Shown here: piece by piece, positions 54,647 through 63,038 of the stretch
Numbering within the stretch: the first letter of the stretch is position 1
Layout of the letters: every line of letters starts with the position of its first letter
DNA from: Foliimonas ilicis
Lineage (GTDB): Bacteria > Pseudomonadota > Alphaproteobacteria > Rhizobiales > Rhizobiaceae
DNA length: 64,000 nucleotides
Assembly (NCBI RefSeq): GCF_039939195.1
Contig: NZ_JBDUUH010000002.1
Span: 434,001-498,000, forward strand
Direction: 5' to 3'
Notes under the pieces: model-generated
What the model was told of the DNA's origin: nothing
Databases searched by the model: none
What the model saw: the letters and a program-made list of their open reading frames with translations, nothing else
Position numbers and translations under genes: made by a program

Positions 54647-54788
54647 GAGACTGTTTGGAAACTCTACCCTGCCGGACATCTAGCGCAGTTTTCTGCGCTT
54701 CCGGTGCTCACGTACTTTATGTACGCTCCGCTCCGGTTCTCGAAAACCACGCCATATGCCGCGGCAGGGCGAATTATCAAACAGTCTC
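54647..54788. repeat. Nested palindromic repeat (family F)
   Basis: A 142-bp element with terminal arms GAGACTGTTTG and CAAACAGTCTC, then CCCTGCCG and CGGCAGGG further in, and internal hairpins GCGCAG-TTTT-CTGCGC and CACGTAC-TTTA-TGTACG. The whole could fold as a cloverleaf-like structure. Part of its sequence resembles short palindromic repeats recalled from Brucella genomes. It lies in the divergent gap between pmbA and the VOC gene. Confidence 0.8.
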
Positions 54789-54830
54789 TAACATTCGACC
54801 GCCCTATATAGACTTCTCCAGGAGAATATC

Positions 54831-55247
54831 ATGACGCCGTTTCACCTTGCCTTTCCCGTGCGTGATCTCGATGAAACCCGCAATTTCTACGGCGAAATTC
54901 TCGGCTGCGCGATTGGCCGTTCGTCGGACTCATGGGTCGATTTCGACCTGTTCGGCCACCAGATGTCGGCTCATTTGCGACAGCAGACCGATCAGGCTGC
55001 GAATGACGGTAAAGTCGGCGGCGAGACCGTGCCTATACCCCATTTCGGCGCGGTCCTCCTGATGGACGATTGGCAGAAGCTGGCGGATCGCCTCGAAAGC
55101 CGCGACGATATCGACTGGATCGAGCGCCCGATGAACCGCTTCGAAGGTGAACCCGGCGAACAGGCAACACTTTTCATCCGCGATCCCTCCGGCAATGCGC
55201 TCGAGTTCAAGGGATTTCGCTCGATGGAACAGATATTTGCGCACTAA
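54831..55247 (+). CDS. VOC (glyoxalase/dioxygenase fold) family protein
   Basis: A 138-residue single-domain VOC protein. The VRDLDETRNFYGEILGC opening and FIRDPSGNALEFKGF ending, with the metal Glu, are typical. The substrate cannot be read from sequence; plasmid or chromosomal resistance, isomerase and dioxygenase roles are known in the superfamily. CCAGGAGA precedes the ATG. It is followed by a MATE pump gene. Confidence 0.85.
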   Translation: MTPFHLAFPVRDLDETRNFYGEILGCAIGRSSDSWVDFDLFGHQMSAHLRQQTDQAANDGKVGGETVPIPHFGAVLLMDDWQKLADRLESRDDIDWIERPMNRFEGEPGEQATLFIRDPSGNALEFKGFRSMEQIFAH

Positions 55248-55297
55248 ACCTGCCAAAGTGATTCAAGCCGCACTTTACGGCTAATCTGGAGAACGCG

Positions 55298-56719
55298 TTG
55301 CAGCAGCCCGACCAAACCGCGAAGTTCACGACCGGCTCGACCATGCGCCACGTCGTCGTCATGACGGCGACCGGGTCGGTCGGGCTGATCGCGATCTTCA
55401 TCGTCGACGCGCTCAATCTGTTCTACATCTCGCTGCTGGGCGTCCATGAACTGGCGGCCGCAATCGGCTTTGCCTCCACGCTGCTCTTCTTCACCGTCTC
55501 CATCTCCATCGGCTTCACCATCGCCTGCGGTGCGCTGATCTCGCGGGCGCTGGGGCGCGGCGACAGGCTGGAAGCGGCGCGGATGGGCGGTGCATCCATG
55601 GTCTATATGGGCGTGACGATGACGCTGTTCACCATCGCCGTCTGGCCTTTTCTCCATCCGATGCTGGAACTGATCGGCGCGAAGGGCGAAACGCTGACGC
55701 TCGCAACGCGCTTTCTCCAGATCGTCATACCGTCCATGCCCATCATGGCGCTCGGCATGGCTGCATCCGGCGTGCTGCGCGGCGTGGGCGATGCCAAGCG
55801 GGCAATGTATGTGACGCTCGGCAGCGGGCTTGCAGCCGCCGTCCTCGACCCGCTTTTCATTTTCGGGTTCGGGCTCGGCATAGATGGCGCGGCCATCTCG
55901 ACGGTTCTTTCGCGCTTCGTGATGCTTTTCATCGGCATATATGGCGCGCATTACGTTCACCGCCTCATCAAGCTGCCGAACTGGTCTGCCTTCCTCTCAT
56001 CGGCAAAACCCTTCTTCGCCATCGGCGTCCCCGCCGTGCTGACACAGCTCGCCACGCCTGTCGGCAATACCTATGTGACCGCCGAAATCGCAGCCTTCGG
56101 CGATTCAGCCGTTGCAGGCTGGGCGATCATCGGACGCGTACTGCCGGTCGCATTCGGCGTGGTTTTCGCGCTTTCGGGCGCAGTCGGCCCAATCCTCGGC
56201 CAGAATTACGGTGCCAGAAAATACGACCGCCTCGTTACAACCATGCGCGACAGCCTGATCTTCACGCTGGTCTATGTCTCGGTCGTCTGGGGTTTGCTGG
56301 CGATCTTCGCAGAACCCATCGCCTCACTGTTCGGCGCGGAAGGGCTGGCGCGCGAACTCGTCGTGTTCTTCTGCCTTTTCGCGGCAGGCTCGTTCCTGTT
56401 CAACGGCGCGATCTTCGTCTCAAGCGCCGCCTTCAACAATCTCGGCTATCCGACCTATTCGACCGTCTTCAACTGGGGCCGCTCGACGCTGGGCGTCATT
56501 CCCTTCGTTTGGGTAGGCGCACATTACCACGGCGCAATCGGCGTCATTGCCGGTTGGGGCCTGGGTGCCGTGCTGTTCGGAATATTGTCCGTACTGGTCT
56601 GCTTCCGCGTCGTGAAAAACATTGCAAACGAGCCGATGGTCGAACCTGACCAAATTCCAAATCCACCACCGGCAGCGGAGTCGCCGTTCTCGACGGATAA
56701 GGCGGCGACGGTGCAGTAA
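55298..56719 (+). CDS. MATE family efflux transporter
   Basis: A 473-residue polytopic protein with about twelve membrane helices in two MATE repeats. MAASGVLRGVGDAKRAMY and GAVGPILGQNYGARKYDR are typical MATE signatures in each half. A TTG start at 55298 is supported by GGAG 6 bases upstream; the first ATG is 15 codons inside and lacks a site. The drug or metabolite substrate is unknown. It is 50 bases after the VOC gene, so an operon is possible. Confidence 0.9.
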   Translation: MQQPDQTAKFTTGSTMRHVVVMTATGSVGLIAIFIVDALNLFYISLLGVHELAAAIGFASTLLFFTVSISIGFTIACGALISRALGRGDRLEAARMGGASMVYMGVTMTLFTIAVWPFLHPMLELIGAKGETLTLATRFLQIVIPSMPIMALGMAASGVLRGVGDAKRAMYVTLGSGLAAAVLDPLFIFGFGLGIDGAAISTVLSRFVMLFIGIYGAHYVHRLIKLPNWSAFLSSAKPFFAIGVPAVLTQLATPVGNTYVTAEIAAFGDSAVAGWAIIGRVLPVAFGVVFALSGAVGPILGQNYGARKYDRLVTTMRDSLIFTLVYVSVVWGLLAIFAEPIASLFGAEGLARELVVFFCLFAAGSFLFNGAIFVSSAAFNNLGYPTYSTVFNWGRSTLGVIPFVWVGAHYHGAIGVIAGWGLGAVLFGILSVLVCFRVVKNIANEPMVEPDQIPNPPPAAESPFSTDKAATVQ

Positions 56720-56875
56720 GGTTGAGGTGATAGCAGCCAGTTGGCAACCGACCCCTACTCAGCCGTTCAAATACTTTTCAGGTGGTGCCAAAGCGGACAG
56801 ACCGCGCAAATCACTCGACAGGGCAATCATTCAAGGGTGAACAACCGACTGGGCGCAAAGCGCTCCCCTTGCCAC

Positions 56876-56881
56876 TATAAT
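56876..56881 (+). promoter_or_regulatory. Candidate -10 box before the accessory genes
   Basis: A perfect TATAAT lies 48 bases upstream of the HEPN/LprI-like gene start, in an otherwise GC-rich region. No convincing -35 hexamer is at the correct distance. Confidence 0.4.
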
Positions 56882-56929
56882 GTAACTCGCATCTGGCGAA
56901 ATCTGCTAGGATTTCAACTAGGGGGATGC

Positions 56930-57874
56930 ATGGCAAAAAGCGACATCGAAAACATGATCGAGTGGAAGAAGCGCCGCGGTGCAAACCGCCTCGCCTCAAT
57001 GCTCATTGGTGAACTGGATCAGCTTGCTCGCGCTTGGAAGGAAAAGGCTGCGGATGCAGGTATGTTCGCCGATTTTGTGCCAATGCGGACAGTCACAATT
57101 GTTGAGGTTTTCGTCCGGGATGTGGTGCGCGAGCTCGTCGATTCGGGCGACACTTACCTTCAACGTGCGGAACAACTTTCGAAAGGTGCGCGCCTCGATT
57201 TCGCACTCCTATCCGGGTTGCAAGGTAAGAAGATTTCGGTTGGTGATCTCATAGCGCATACGATCTCCATCAATGAGCCAGCGCGAATTATCGCTTATCT
57301 GGAGAGTTTGATCCCAAACTTTGTCGCAAAGCTCAAAACGTCCCACGAACGCTGGACCGAGGAACGAAATGGGTGGCCGCTCAAACCCATTATCCGCGAC
57401 TACGATGCGATGATGCGACAGCTCACTAAACTCTTCGCTGTACGCCATATTCTCACGCACGAACTGCCCATAGAACCGCCGTTCGATCCCGCTGAAATTG
57501 AAAAGTATCTTGTGGCCGCAAAAGAGTTTGTTGAAGCAACTGATTGGGTGATGGTTGGAGAGATCCATGGCTCAGTGCCGCGCACACAGCTAGCGATGAA
57601 TATCGCCGCAGGAGAGACCGTGGAAGCTATCGAGGCGGAAATGAGCTCACTTCTCGAAGCTATTAAGAAAAAGGGGGACGTAAGTTCCGAACTGCTTCAT
57701 GCCAGTCAATCGGCTTGGGAAGAGTTTTCCCGACGCGAGGCCGACCTGCGCGCCTCGCTTGTAGAAGGCGGCTCTATGTATGGGATGATTTGGGCATCAA
57801 CACGCGCCGAAGAAATCAAGCATCGCGTCGAAGCACTCCATTGGTGGATGAAAATAAATGAAGGCGATCTTTAA
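56930..57874 (+). CDS. Accessory protein with HEPN-like RHxxxH motif and C-terminal LprI-like domain
   Basis: A 314-residue cytoplasmic-looking protein with no signal peptide. The N-terminal two thirds is mostly helical; LTKLFAVRHILTHELP contains R172-x4-H177, the Rx4-6H signature of HEPN RNase-type domains. The C-terminal part (about 232-304) resembles the LprI/DUF1311 lysozyme-inhibitor domain: LLHASQSAWEEFSRREADL and LVEGGSMYGMIWAS. The two positions that usually hold disulfide Cys in LprI are not Cys here, fitting a cytoplasmic location. The ATG at 56930 has GGGGGA just before it. Codon use looks less GC-biased than the neighbours. The domain calls are by eye; function is unknown, and a role in stress or defence is only a possibility. 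Confidence 0.6.
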   Translation: MAKSDIENMIEWKKRRGANRLASMLIGELDQLARAWKEKAADAGMFADFVPMRTVTIVEVFVRDVVRELVDSGDTYLQRAEQLSKGARLDFALLSGLQGKKISVGDLIAHTISINEPARIIAYLESLIPNFVAKLKTSHERWTEERNGWPLKPIIRDYDAMMRQLTKLFAVRHILTHELPIEPPFDPAEIEKYLVAAKEFVEATDWVMVGEIHGSVPRTQLAMNIAAGETVEAIEAEMSSLLEAIKKKGDVSSELLHASQSAWEEFSRREADLRASLVEGGSMYGMIWASTRAEEIKHRVEALHWWMKINEGDL

Positions 57875-57980
57875 GGCGCGCTAGGGCCGCTCTAAATGCC
57901 GACGACAGTTGCAGGGCAGCGGGATTGCTTAGTGGCCTCTCATTTGGTTCACTACTGCCGTTGATGGTTGGCGATTCGGA

Positions 57981-58847
57981 ATGGCGAAACGACAGAAAGC
58001 TATTGGCAAGTGTTTGCTGACCGGCCACGTAGGCCCCTTTGCACAATCGCATCTCATCCCAAGGTTCCTTGCCGACAAGGCCTTGGGCCAAGCCCACAGA
58101 ATACAGTTTGGCTTTGGCAGCAAACCTCAACTGAAATTCAACAGTTGGGTAGACGGTAGAATTTGCACCGCAGTTGGCGAAGCTCGCCTTCGGGACATCG
58201 ACACAGCTGCTGCAAAAATTATCCGGCAGCATGGGCTTACTTGGCGCCACTATCCTTTGTCCAATAAGGCAGAGAGGCATAACTTCGGGGATGAGTTTGA
58301 GCTCATCACAATCCCAGATGTAGATACCAGCGCCCTGCGCCTGTTCTTTCTAAGTCTTCTGTGGCGTAGCGCCATCAGCACTCGCTTTGAGTTCGCAGAA
58401 ATTTTTCTAGACGCGGTCTCGAACGAGCACCTTAGGAAGATAGTAGCGGGCGAGGAAAAGCCCGCGGATTCTGATTGGCCCGTCGTCTTGGTCGCATTGA
58501 CGGAAGCCGGAGAACCACAAGTTCATACACCTTTGGCGCAGGTGATCAACACACCAGAACATGAAGGTACAAAATACCCAGATATCCCAATTTTCCGGTT
58601 TTTCCTCGACGGACTGATCGTTCACATGGGTCGGAAATTTGGTGACGTAGAGCTGTTGGACGCATGGTCGCCAAAGCGAGTGGTAGGCCTAGATAGTTCA
58701 TTAATTCTAATCGGTCGGCCATATGAAGGCTCAGCTCAGAAAAGCAATCTGACGTATTTGCAGAACAAGCTGCACCGAGAGTACCCTGAGGACGCCGCTC
58801 GCATCTACTCTACGCTATGGAAGATCGACATCAAGGCACAACCCTGA
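57981..58847 (+). CDS. Unknown protein with degenerate SH(L/I)IP zinc-finger-like N-terminus
   Basis: A 288-residue protein. Its start (KCLLTGHVGPFAQSHLIPRF) resembles the CxxC...SHIIPxF opening of a family of treble-clef/HNH-like proteins common in accessory islands, but the second Cys is replaced by Gly and the usual CxxCE second knuckle is degraded (ICTAVGEARL). FFLSLLWRSAISTRFEF near residues 122-138 is another block of that family. It may therefore keep the fold without metal. It is 106 bases after the HEPN/LprI-like gene on the same strand. No known function can be assigned. Confidence 0.55.
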   Translation: MAKRQKAIGKCLLTGHVGPFAQSHLIPRFLADKALGQAHRIQFGFGSKPQLKFNSWVDGRICTAVGEARLRDIDTAAAKIIRQHGLTWRHYPLSNKAERHNFGDEFELITIPDVDTSALRLFFLSLLWRSAISTRFEFAEIFLDAVSNEHLRKIVAGEEKPADSDWPVVLVALTEAGEPQVHTPLAQVINTPEHEGTKYPDIPIFRFFLDGLIVHMGRKFGDVELLDAWSPKRVVGLDSSLILIGRPYEGSAQKSNLTYLQNKLHREYPEDAARIYSTLWKIDIKAQP

Positions 58848-58947
58848 TTTGCGCTTGTCCGCCTACGCAAAACAGCGTCGTCTATGGAACCTCGCAGGTA
58901 CAGCTCGACTGTCGGCAGGTTGGCCCGTCGCCTTTACGGTTTCACCG

Positions 58948-59820
58948 CTAAACCCCCAGTCGCTTCTCCCCAACCGCCTTATCAATCGCCCGCTTCAGTT
59001 CATCCCGAACACCAACCGTCTCCTCCATAACCGCATCCATCTTGAGGAAATCCAGCACGCGGAACCTCGAAACGGGGGGGCGGAGCATTATGTCGGGGCG
59101 GCTTTGGAGTAGCTTTCCGGCGATGATGGACTGCATCATCAATTGCGTTGCGCCGAACATGAGATCGATGGAATTCGGCTTTTTACGGCCTGCATCGACC
59201 GGCGCGCCGACGACATCGACGGCTATGACGATATCGGCCTCGTCCTGAACCAGATCGAACGGAACGGGGTTGTAGATGCCGCCGTCGATGAGCACACAGC
59301 CGTCGCGCCGGACCGGGCGGAACACGGCGGGGATAGCAGCGGATGCGGCAAGCGCGTTGTGCAGGTCGCCGTCGGTGAAAACCTTGGTGGTGTGGCCGAA
59401 ATAGTCGGTCGCGGTCACTTTCAGCGGGATGCCGAGTGTGGCGAAATCCGTCGGTATCTGCTCGGGTAGAAACGCCTTCAAAATGCGTTCGATGTTGAAC
59501 TGGCTGACGCGCAGGCCGCCCGACACCATTGCCGCGAAAGTTTCGGGCCGCGCGCGCCACATGCGGCTGGCCACTTCGGCGCGCTTGCTGAGCACGGAAC
59601 TCGCATATTCGCGGATTTCGGTGCCCTTCATGCCCGCCGCCATGCCCGCGCCCATGATGGCACCGATGGACGAACCGGCGATTGCGACGGGCCTTATGCC
59701 CAGCTCGTCGAGTGTTTCGATGATGTGGATGTGGGCAAGGCCGCGTGCACCGCCGCCGCCAAAAGCCACGCCGAATGTTGGATCCGGCGAGGCCTTCTTC
59801 ACGCCAAGAGGCGCTGTCAT
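58948..59820 (-). CDS. Patatin-like phospholipase
   Basis: A 290-residue RssA-type patatin. The oxyanion-hole motif GGGGARGLAHI near residue 21, nucleophile GSSIGA near 49 and catalytic Asp in DGGIYNPVP near 199 are all present. It hydrolyses acyl ester bonds of lipids. The ATG overlaps the stop codon of the M16 gene upstream by 4 bases, so it is the last gene of the leftward M16-M16-patatin operon. Confidence 0.9.
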   Translation of the reverse strand: MTAPLGVKKASPDPTFGVAFGGGGARGLAHIHIIETLDELGIRPVAIAGSSIGAIMGAGMAAGMKGTEIREYASSVLSKRAEVASRMWRARPETFAAMVSGGLRVSQFNIERILKAFLPEQIPTDFATLGIPLKVTATDYFGHTTKVFTDGDLHNALAASAAIPAVFRPVRRDGCVLIDGGIYNPVPFDLVQDEADIVIAVDVVGAPVDAGRKKPNSIDLMFGATQLMMQSIIAGKLLQSRPDIMLRPPVSRFRVLDFLKMDAVMEETVGVRDELKRAIDKAVGEKRLGV

Positions 59821-61160
59821 CCCCCGCTCTCCTCGGCGGTTGCGGGTCCGACGATCAATATCGCAGGGTCGTTGATCAGCAGCTTGGTCGCCGCCGCCTT
59901 CACCTGTTCCAGCGTCACAGCATTTATCAGATCGCCGCGCTTTTCCATGTAATCCGCCCCAAGACCTTCGACCTGCAGTTCGACAAGCGTGCTGGCGATC
60001 GCTCTGGAGGAATTCAGATTGTTGATCGCATAACCTCCGATCAGATATTTTTTCGCGGCTGTCAATTCGGCCTCGGTCGGGCCTCCCTCCGTCATGCTGC
60101 GCACGACCGTCTTGATGAGGTCGAGCGTTTCGCCAGCACGGTCGGCTCTGGTCGATGTGCCGATGGAAAGCGCATTGGCGTGATCATAATTGACCAGCGA
60201 AGAACTGACGCCATAAGCAAGCCCGCGCTTTTCACGCACCTCGTCGAACAGGCGCGAACTGAACGTGCCGCCGCCGAGAATGTGGTTCATGAGAACGGCG
60301 GCGAAAAAGTCGTCGTCGCTGCGCTTCACGCCCGGATAGGCAAGCTGCATGCTGGCCTGCGGCAGCGGATATTCCACCTTCACGGTCTGGTTGAGTTTTG
60401 GCGTGACGTCCGGGATTTCGACAAGCTGCGGCTTTTCCGGCAACGGGCCGAAGATGGCATCGAGATCGCCCTTCAGCGTCTCGGCATCGATTGCGCCGAC
60501 GACAGCGATTTTCAGCTTTTCGCGCGCGAACATCGATTTGTGGAACGTCTTCAAATCCTCGGCGCTGATCGAAGCCAGTGTTTCCTCGCTGCCCTCGCTG
60601 CGACGGGAATAAGGATGGTCGCCATAAAGTGCGGCGGACCATTTGTCCTGCGCTTCCGTCTGCGGATCGCGCGACGAAGCGCGGATGCTGGAGACGATCT
60701 GCGCACGAATGCGGTCGATCGGAGCCTGATCGAAGCGCGGCGACTGAACGGCCATCTTCAACAGGTCGAGCGCTTCGGACTTCTGCTCGGCCAACAGGCG
60801 CATCGTGCCGTAAATGCCGTCGCGGCTTGCGGTGAACGACATTTCCGCACCAGATTCGTCCAGCTTCTTCTGGAAGGCAGCGCTGTCGAGATCACCAGCG
60901 CCCTCGTCGAACAGGCCGGTCATGAGATTGGCCAGACCATCCTTGCCGGCCGGATCCTGTGCCGTGCCGCCTTCGAAGTAAAAGCGGATGGTGATGAGCG
61001 GAACGGAATAATCCTCGACCAGCCAGGCATCGACGCCCTTTTGCGTCGCGACCTCCTGGATTTTCATTTCCGCATGGGCGGGAATTGCACTGGCAACCAC
61101 GAGGAGCAGCAGGAATGCGGCGCCAACGAAGCGTTGGCGCATGGTTTCGATATGTCTCAT
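59817..61160 (-). CDS. M16 peptidase-family protein, non-catalytic partner
   Basis: A 447-residue secreted M16 homologue with a signal peptide ending AIPAHAEM near residue 31. The zinc motif HxxEH is lacking (NLMTGLFDEGAG at the equivalent place), while the R/Y-like C-terminal features are kept (FDEVREKRGLAYGVSSSL). Such proteins pair with an active M16 subunit in the periplasm. The active partner is the gene just upstream, ending 6 bases before this start. Confidence 0.88.
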   Translation of the reverse strand: MRHIETMRQRFVGAAFLLLLVVASAIPAHAEMKIQEVATQKGVDAWLVEDYSVPLITIRFYFEGGTAQDPAGKDGLANLMTGLFDEGAGDLDSAAFQKKLDESGAEMSFTASRDGIYGTMRLLAEQKSEALDLLKMAVQSPRFDQAPIDRIRAQIVSSIRASSRDPQTEAQDKWSAALYGDHPYSRRSEGSEETLASISAEDLKTFHKSMFAREKLKIAVVGAIDAETLKGDLDAIFGPLPEKPQLVEIPDVTPKLNQTVKVEYPLPQASMQLAYPGVKRSDDDFFAAVLMNHILGGGTFSSRLFDEVREKRGLAYGVSSSLVNYDHANALSIGTSTRADRAGETLDLIKTVVRSMTEGGPTEAELTAAKKYLIGGYAINNLNSSRAIASTLVELQVEGLGADYMEKRGDLINAVTLEQVKAAATKLLINDPAILIVGPATAEESGG

Positions 61161-61165
61161 GCGGC

Positions 61166-62650
61166 TTACTCCTCGTTGCCTTCGGATGGTGCGATTGCCG
61201 GGTCGGTCGCCGGATTCGTCATCGGTTCAGGCGCAGCCTCGCCGGACGGCGGCGCGGTTTGCGCCGCAGGCTTTTCCGGATCGGGCAACAGATAGGCGGT
61301 GACGGAACGCTCAGGCACGAGATATTTCGCTGCAACTGCCTTGATCTGATCGGCGCTGACCGCCTTGATCTTGTCCGGCCACGCAGCGACTTCCTCGACC
61401 GTGCCGCCGGTCGTCAGCGTCTGTCCGTAGATATTGGCCATGCTGGACTGGCTGTCGCGGGCGAAAATCATGCTGCGGACGAAGCGGGTCTTTGCCTCTT
61501 CGAGCTCGGCATCGCTGACGCCATCCTTGGCGATGCGCGCAATCTGCGCATTGATGGCGGTTTCGAGCGTTTCCAGTTCGGCTTCACCGCGCGGCGAGCC
61601 GTAGACCGTGAAGCTCGTGTCATCGAGCATCGTACCCTGGAAATACGCACCTGCGGACGATGCGATGCCCTTGTCGACGATCAGCTCCTGATAAAGCCGC
61701 GAGCGCACGCCGCCGCCCAGAATTTCGGACAGCAGGTCGAGCGCTTCGGCCTCGCCATCCTTGGCGGTGTTGTAGGATGGAACGACCCACTGAACGGAGA
61801 AGCTCGGCACGCTTACGCGATCATCCGTCATGGTGACGGTGCGATGCGTGTTCTGCTCCGGCTCGACCGGGCGAACACGCGCCGGCAGATCGGGGCCGCG
61901 CGCAACCTTGCCATAGGTCTTTTCAGCCATCGCCTTCACGGCTTCCGGCTCGACATCGCCAGCCACGATCAGCACGGCGTTGTTCGGCGCGTAATATTTG
62001 TCGTAAAAATCGACAGCATCGACGCGGTTCAGCTTCTCGATTTCATGCATCCAGCCGATCACCGGAATGCGATAGGGCTGGTTCTGGTAAAGAGTGGCCG
62101 ACACTTCTTCGCTGAGCAACGCTTCGGGGTCGTTTTCGACGCGTGAGCGGCGCTCTTCCAGAATGACGTCGCGCTCCGGTCCGATAACTTCATCGGTCAG
62201 AATGAGATTGCGCATGCGGTCAGCCTCGAAACCCATCATGGTTTCCAGCGCATCGGGCGTGACCGACTGGAAATAGGCCGTGTAATCATAGGAGGTGAAA
62301 GCGTTTTCGCGCCCGCCGATCTCGGCGATCTTGGCACCGAACTCACCGGCCTTGTGGTTCGACGTACCCTTGAACATCAGATGTTCGAAGAAATGCGCGA
62401 TGCCCGATTTGCCCGGCGGTTCATCCGCGCTGCCGATCTTGTACCAGACCATATGCGTGACGATGGGCGCACGGTGGTCGGGAATCACGACGATTTCCAT
62501 GCCATTATCGAGCTGGAAACTGGAGACTTTCTGTTCCTGCCGGTTGATATTCGGCGCTTCAGCCTGCGCAAAAGGCACAAATGCCACCAGGGCAACTGCC
62601 GAAACGAACAAACGGCCACGCCGTGAAAGCCAACCGGCTCTGAAAATCAT
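61166..62650 (-). CDS. M16 family zinc peptidase, catalytic subunit
   Basis: A 494-residue periplasmic M16 peptidase. Signal peptide ends FVPFAQAEA near residue 31. The inverted zinc motif HFFEHLMFKGT (HxxEH) is near residue 87. The second domain has SRLYQELIVDKGIASSAG. The tail is rich in Pro, Ala and acidic residues. The ATG complementary to 62648-62650 has AAGGAG 8 bases upstream. It heads the M16-M16-patatin operon. The natural substrates are not known. Confidence 0.92.
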   Translation of the reverse strand: MIFRAGWLSRRGRLFVSAVALVAFVPFAQAEAPNINRQEQKVSSFQLDNGMEIVVIPDHRAPIVTHMVWYKIGSADEPPGKSGIAHFFEHLMFKGTSNHKAGEFGAKIAEIGGRENAFTSYDYTAYFQSVTPDALETMMGFEADRMRNLILTDEVIGPERDVILEERRSRVENDPEALLSEEVSATLYQNQPYRIPVIGWMHEIEKLNRVDAVDFYDKYYAPNNAVLIVAGDVEPEAVKAMAEKTYGKVARGPDLPARVRPVEPEQNTHRTVTMTDDRVSVPSFSVQWVVPSYNTAKDGEAEALDLLSEILGGGVRSRLYQELIVDKGIASSAGAYFQGTMLDDTSFTVYGSPRGEAELETLETAINAQIARIAKDGVSDAELEEAKTRFVRSMIFARDSQSSMANIYGQTLTTGGTVEEVAAWPDKIKAVSADQIKAVAAKYLVPERSVTAYLLPDPEKPAAQTAPPSGEAAPEPMTNPATDPAIAPSEGNEE

Positions 62651-62827
62651 AAAAAGCTCCTTGGAATTTCGACGTGCCCGGACGCCCTTATATCGGTCAC
62701 GGCCCCCATACGGAAAGCCATTCAGCACCTATGCAGCGCAAAAAAGGCCGAACATGGACGGGAGGGCGATCAGAGTTCTTTTGATAACTCGCGCTGAGTG
62801 CAGGAAAATGTTCTGAGTCAGCGCGAG

Positions 62828-62990
62828 GCACCCCCCTCTGCCCTGCCGGGAATCTCCCCCTCAAGGGTGGAGATTGGCTGACGCACCCCTCCGTCCTCGT
62901 TCTGCGACGGCTGCAATTGGTGCTACGCTTTAATGATAAGATAATCTCCCCCCTTGAGGGGGAGATGTCCGGCAGGACAGAGGGGGGTGC
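62828..62990. repeat. Palindromic repeat, copy D
   Basis: A 163-bp member of the four-copy family, GCACCCCCCTCTGCCC at one end and GACAGAGGGGGGTGC at the other. It carries the conserved centre (GGCTGACGCACC to ATTGGTGC) and the right flank TGTCCCGCAAACGTT. It occupies most of the 388-base gap between rsmD and the M16 gene; the remaining flanks hold nothing recognisable. Confidence 0.92.
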
Positions 62991-63038
62991 TGTCCCGCAA
63001 ACGTTTCTATTTAAAAATGAAGCGCGCTAAAAACAGAC

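Noticed and set aside
56741..56929. Longer start for the HEPN/LprI-like gene
   Set aside because: The added residues look non-coding, and GGGGGA with the ATG at 56930 gives a better start.
58849..59112. Rightward open frame after the SH(L/I)IP-type gene
   Set aside because: Mostly antisense to the patatin gene, with no recognisable domain.
59817..61160. M16 protein without HxxEH as a damaged gene
   Set aside because: Loss of the zinc motif in one of two adjacent M16 genes is the normal arrangement of catalytic and non-catalytic subunits.
31120..62995. GC-rich repeats as CRISPR or insertion-sequence ends
   Set aside because: There are no regularly spaced units, no spacers and no transposase; they are single dispersed palindromes.
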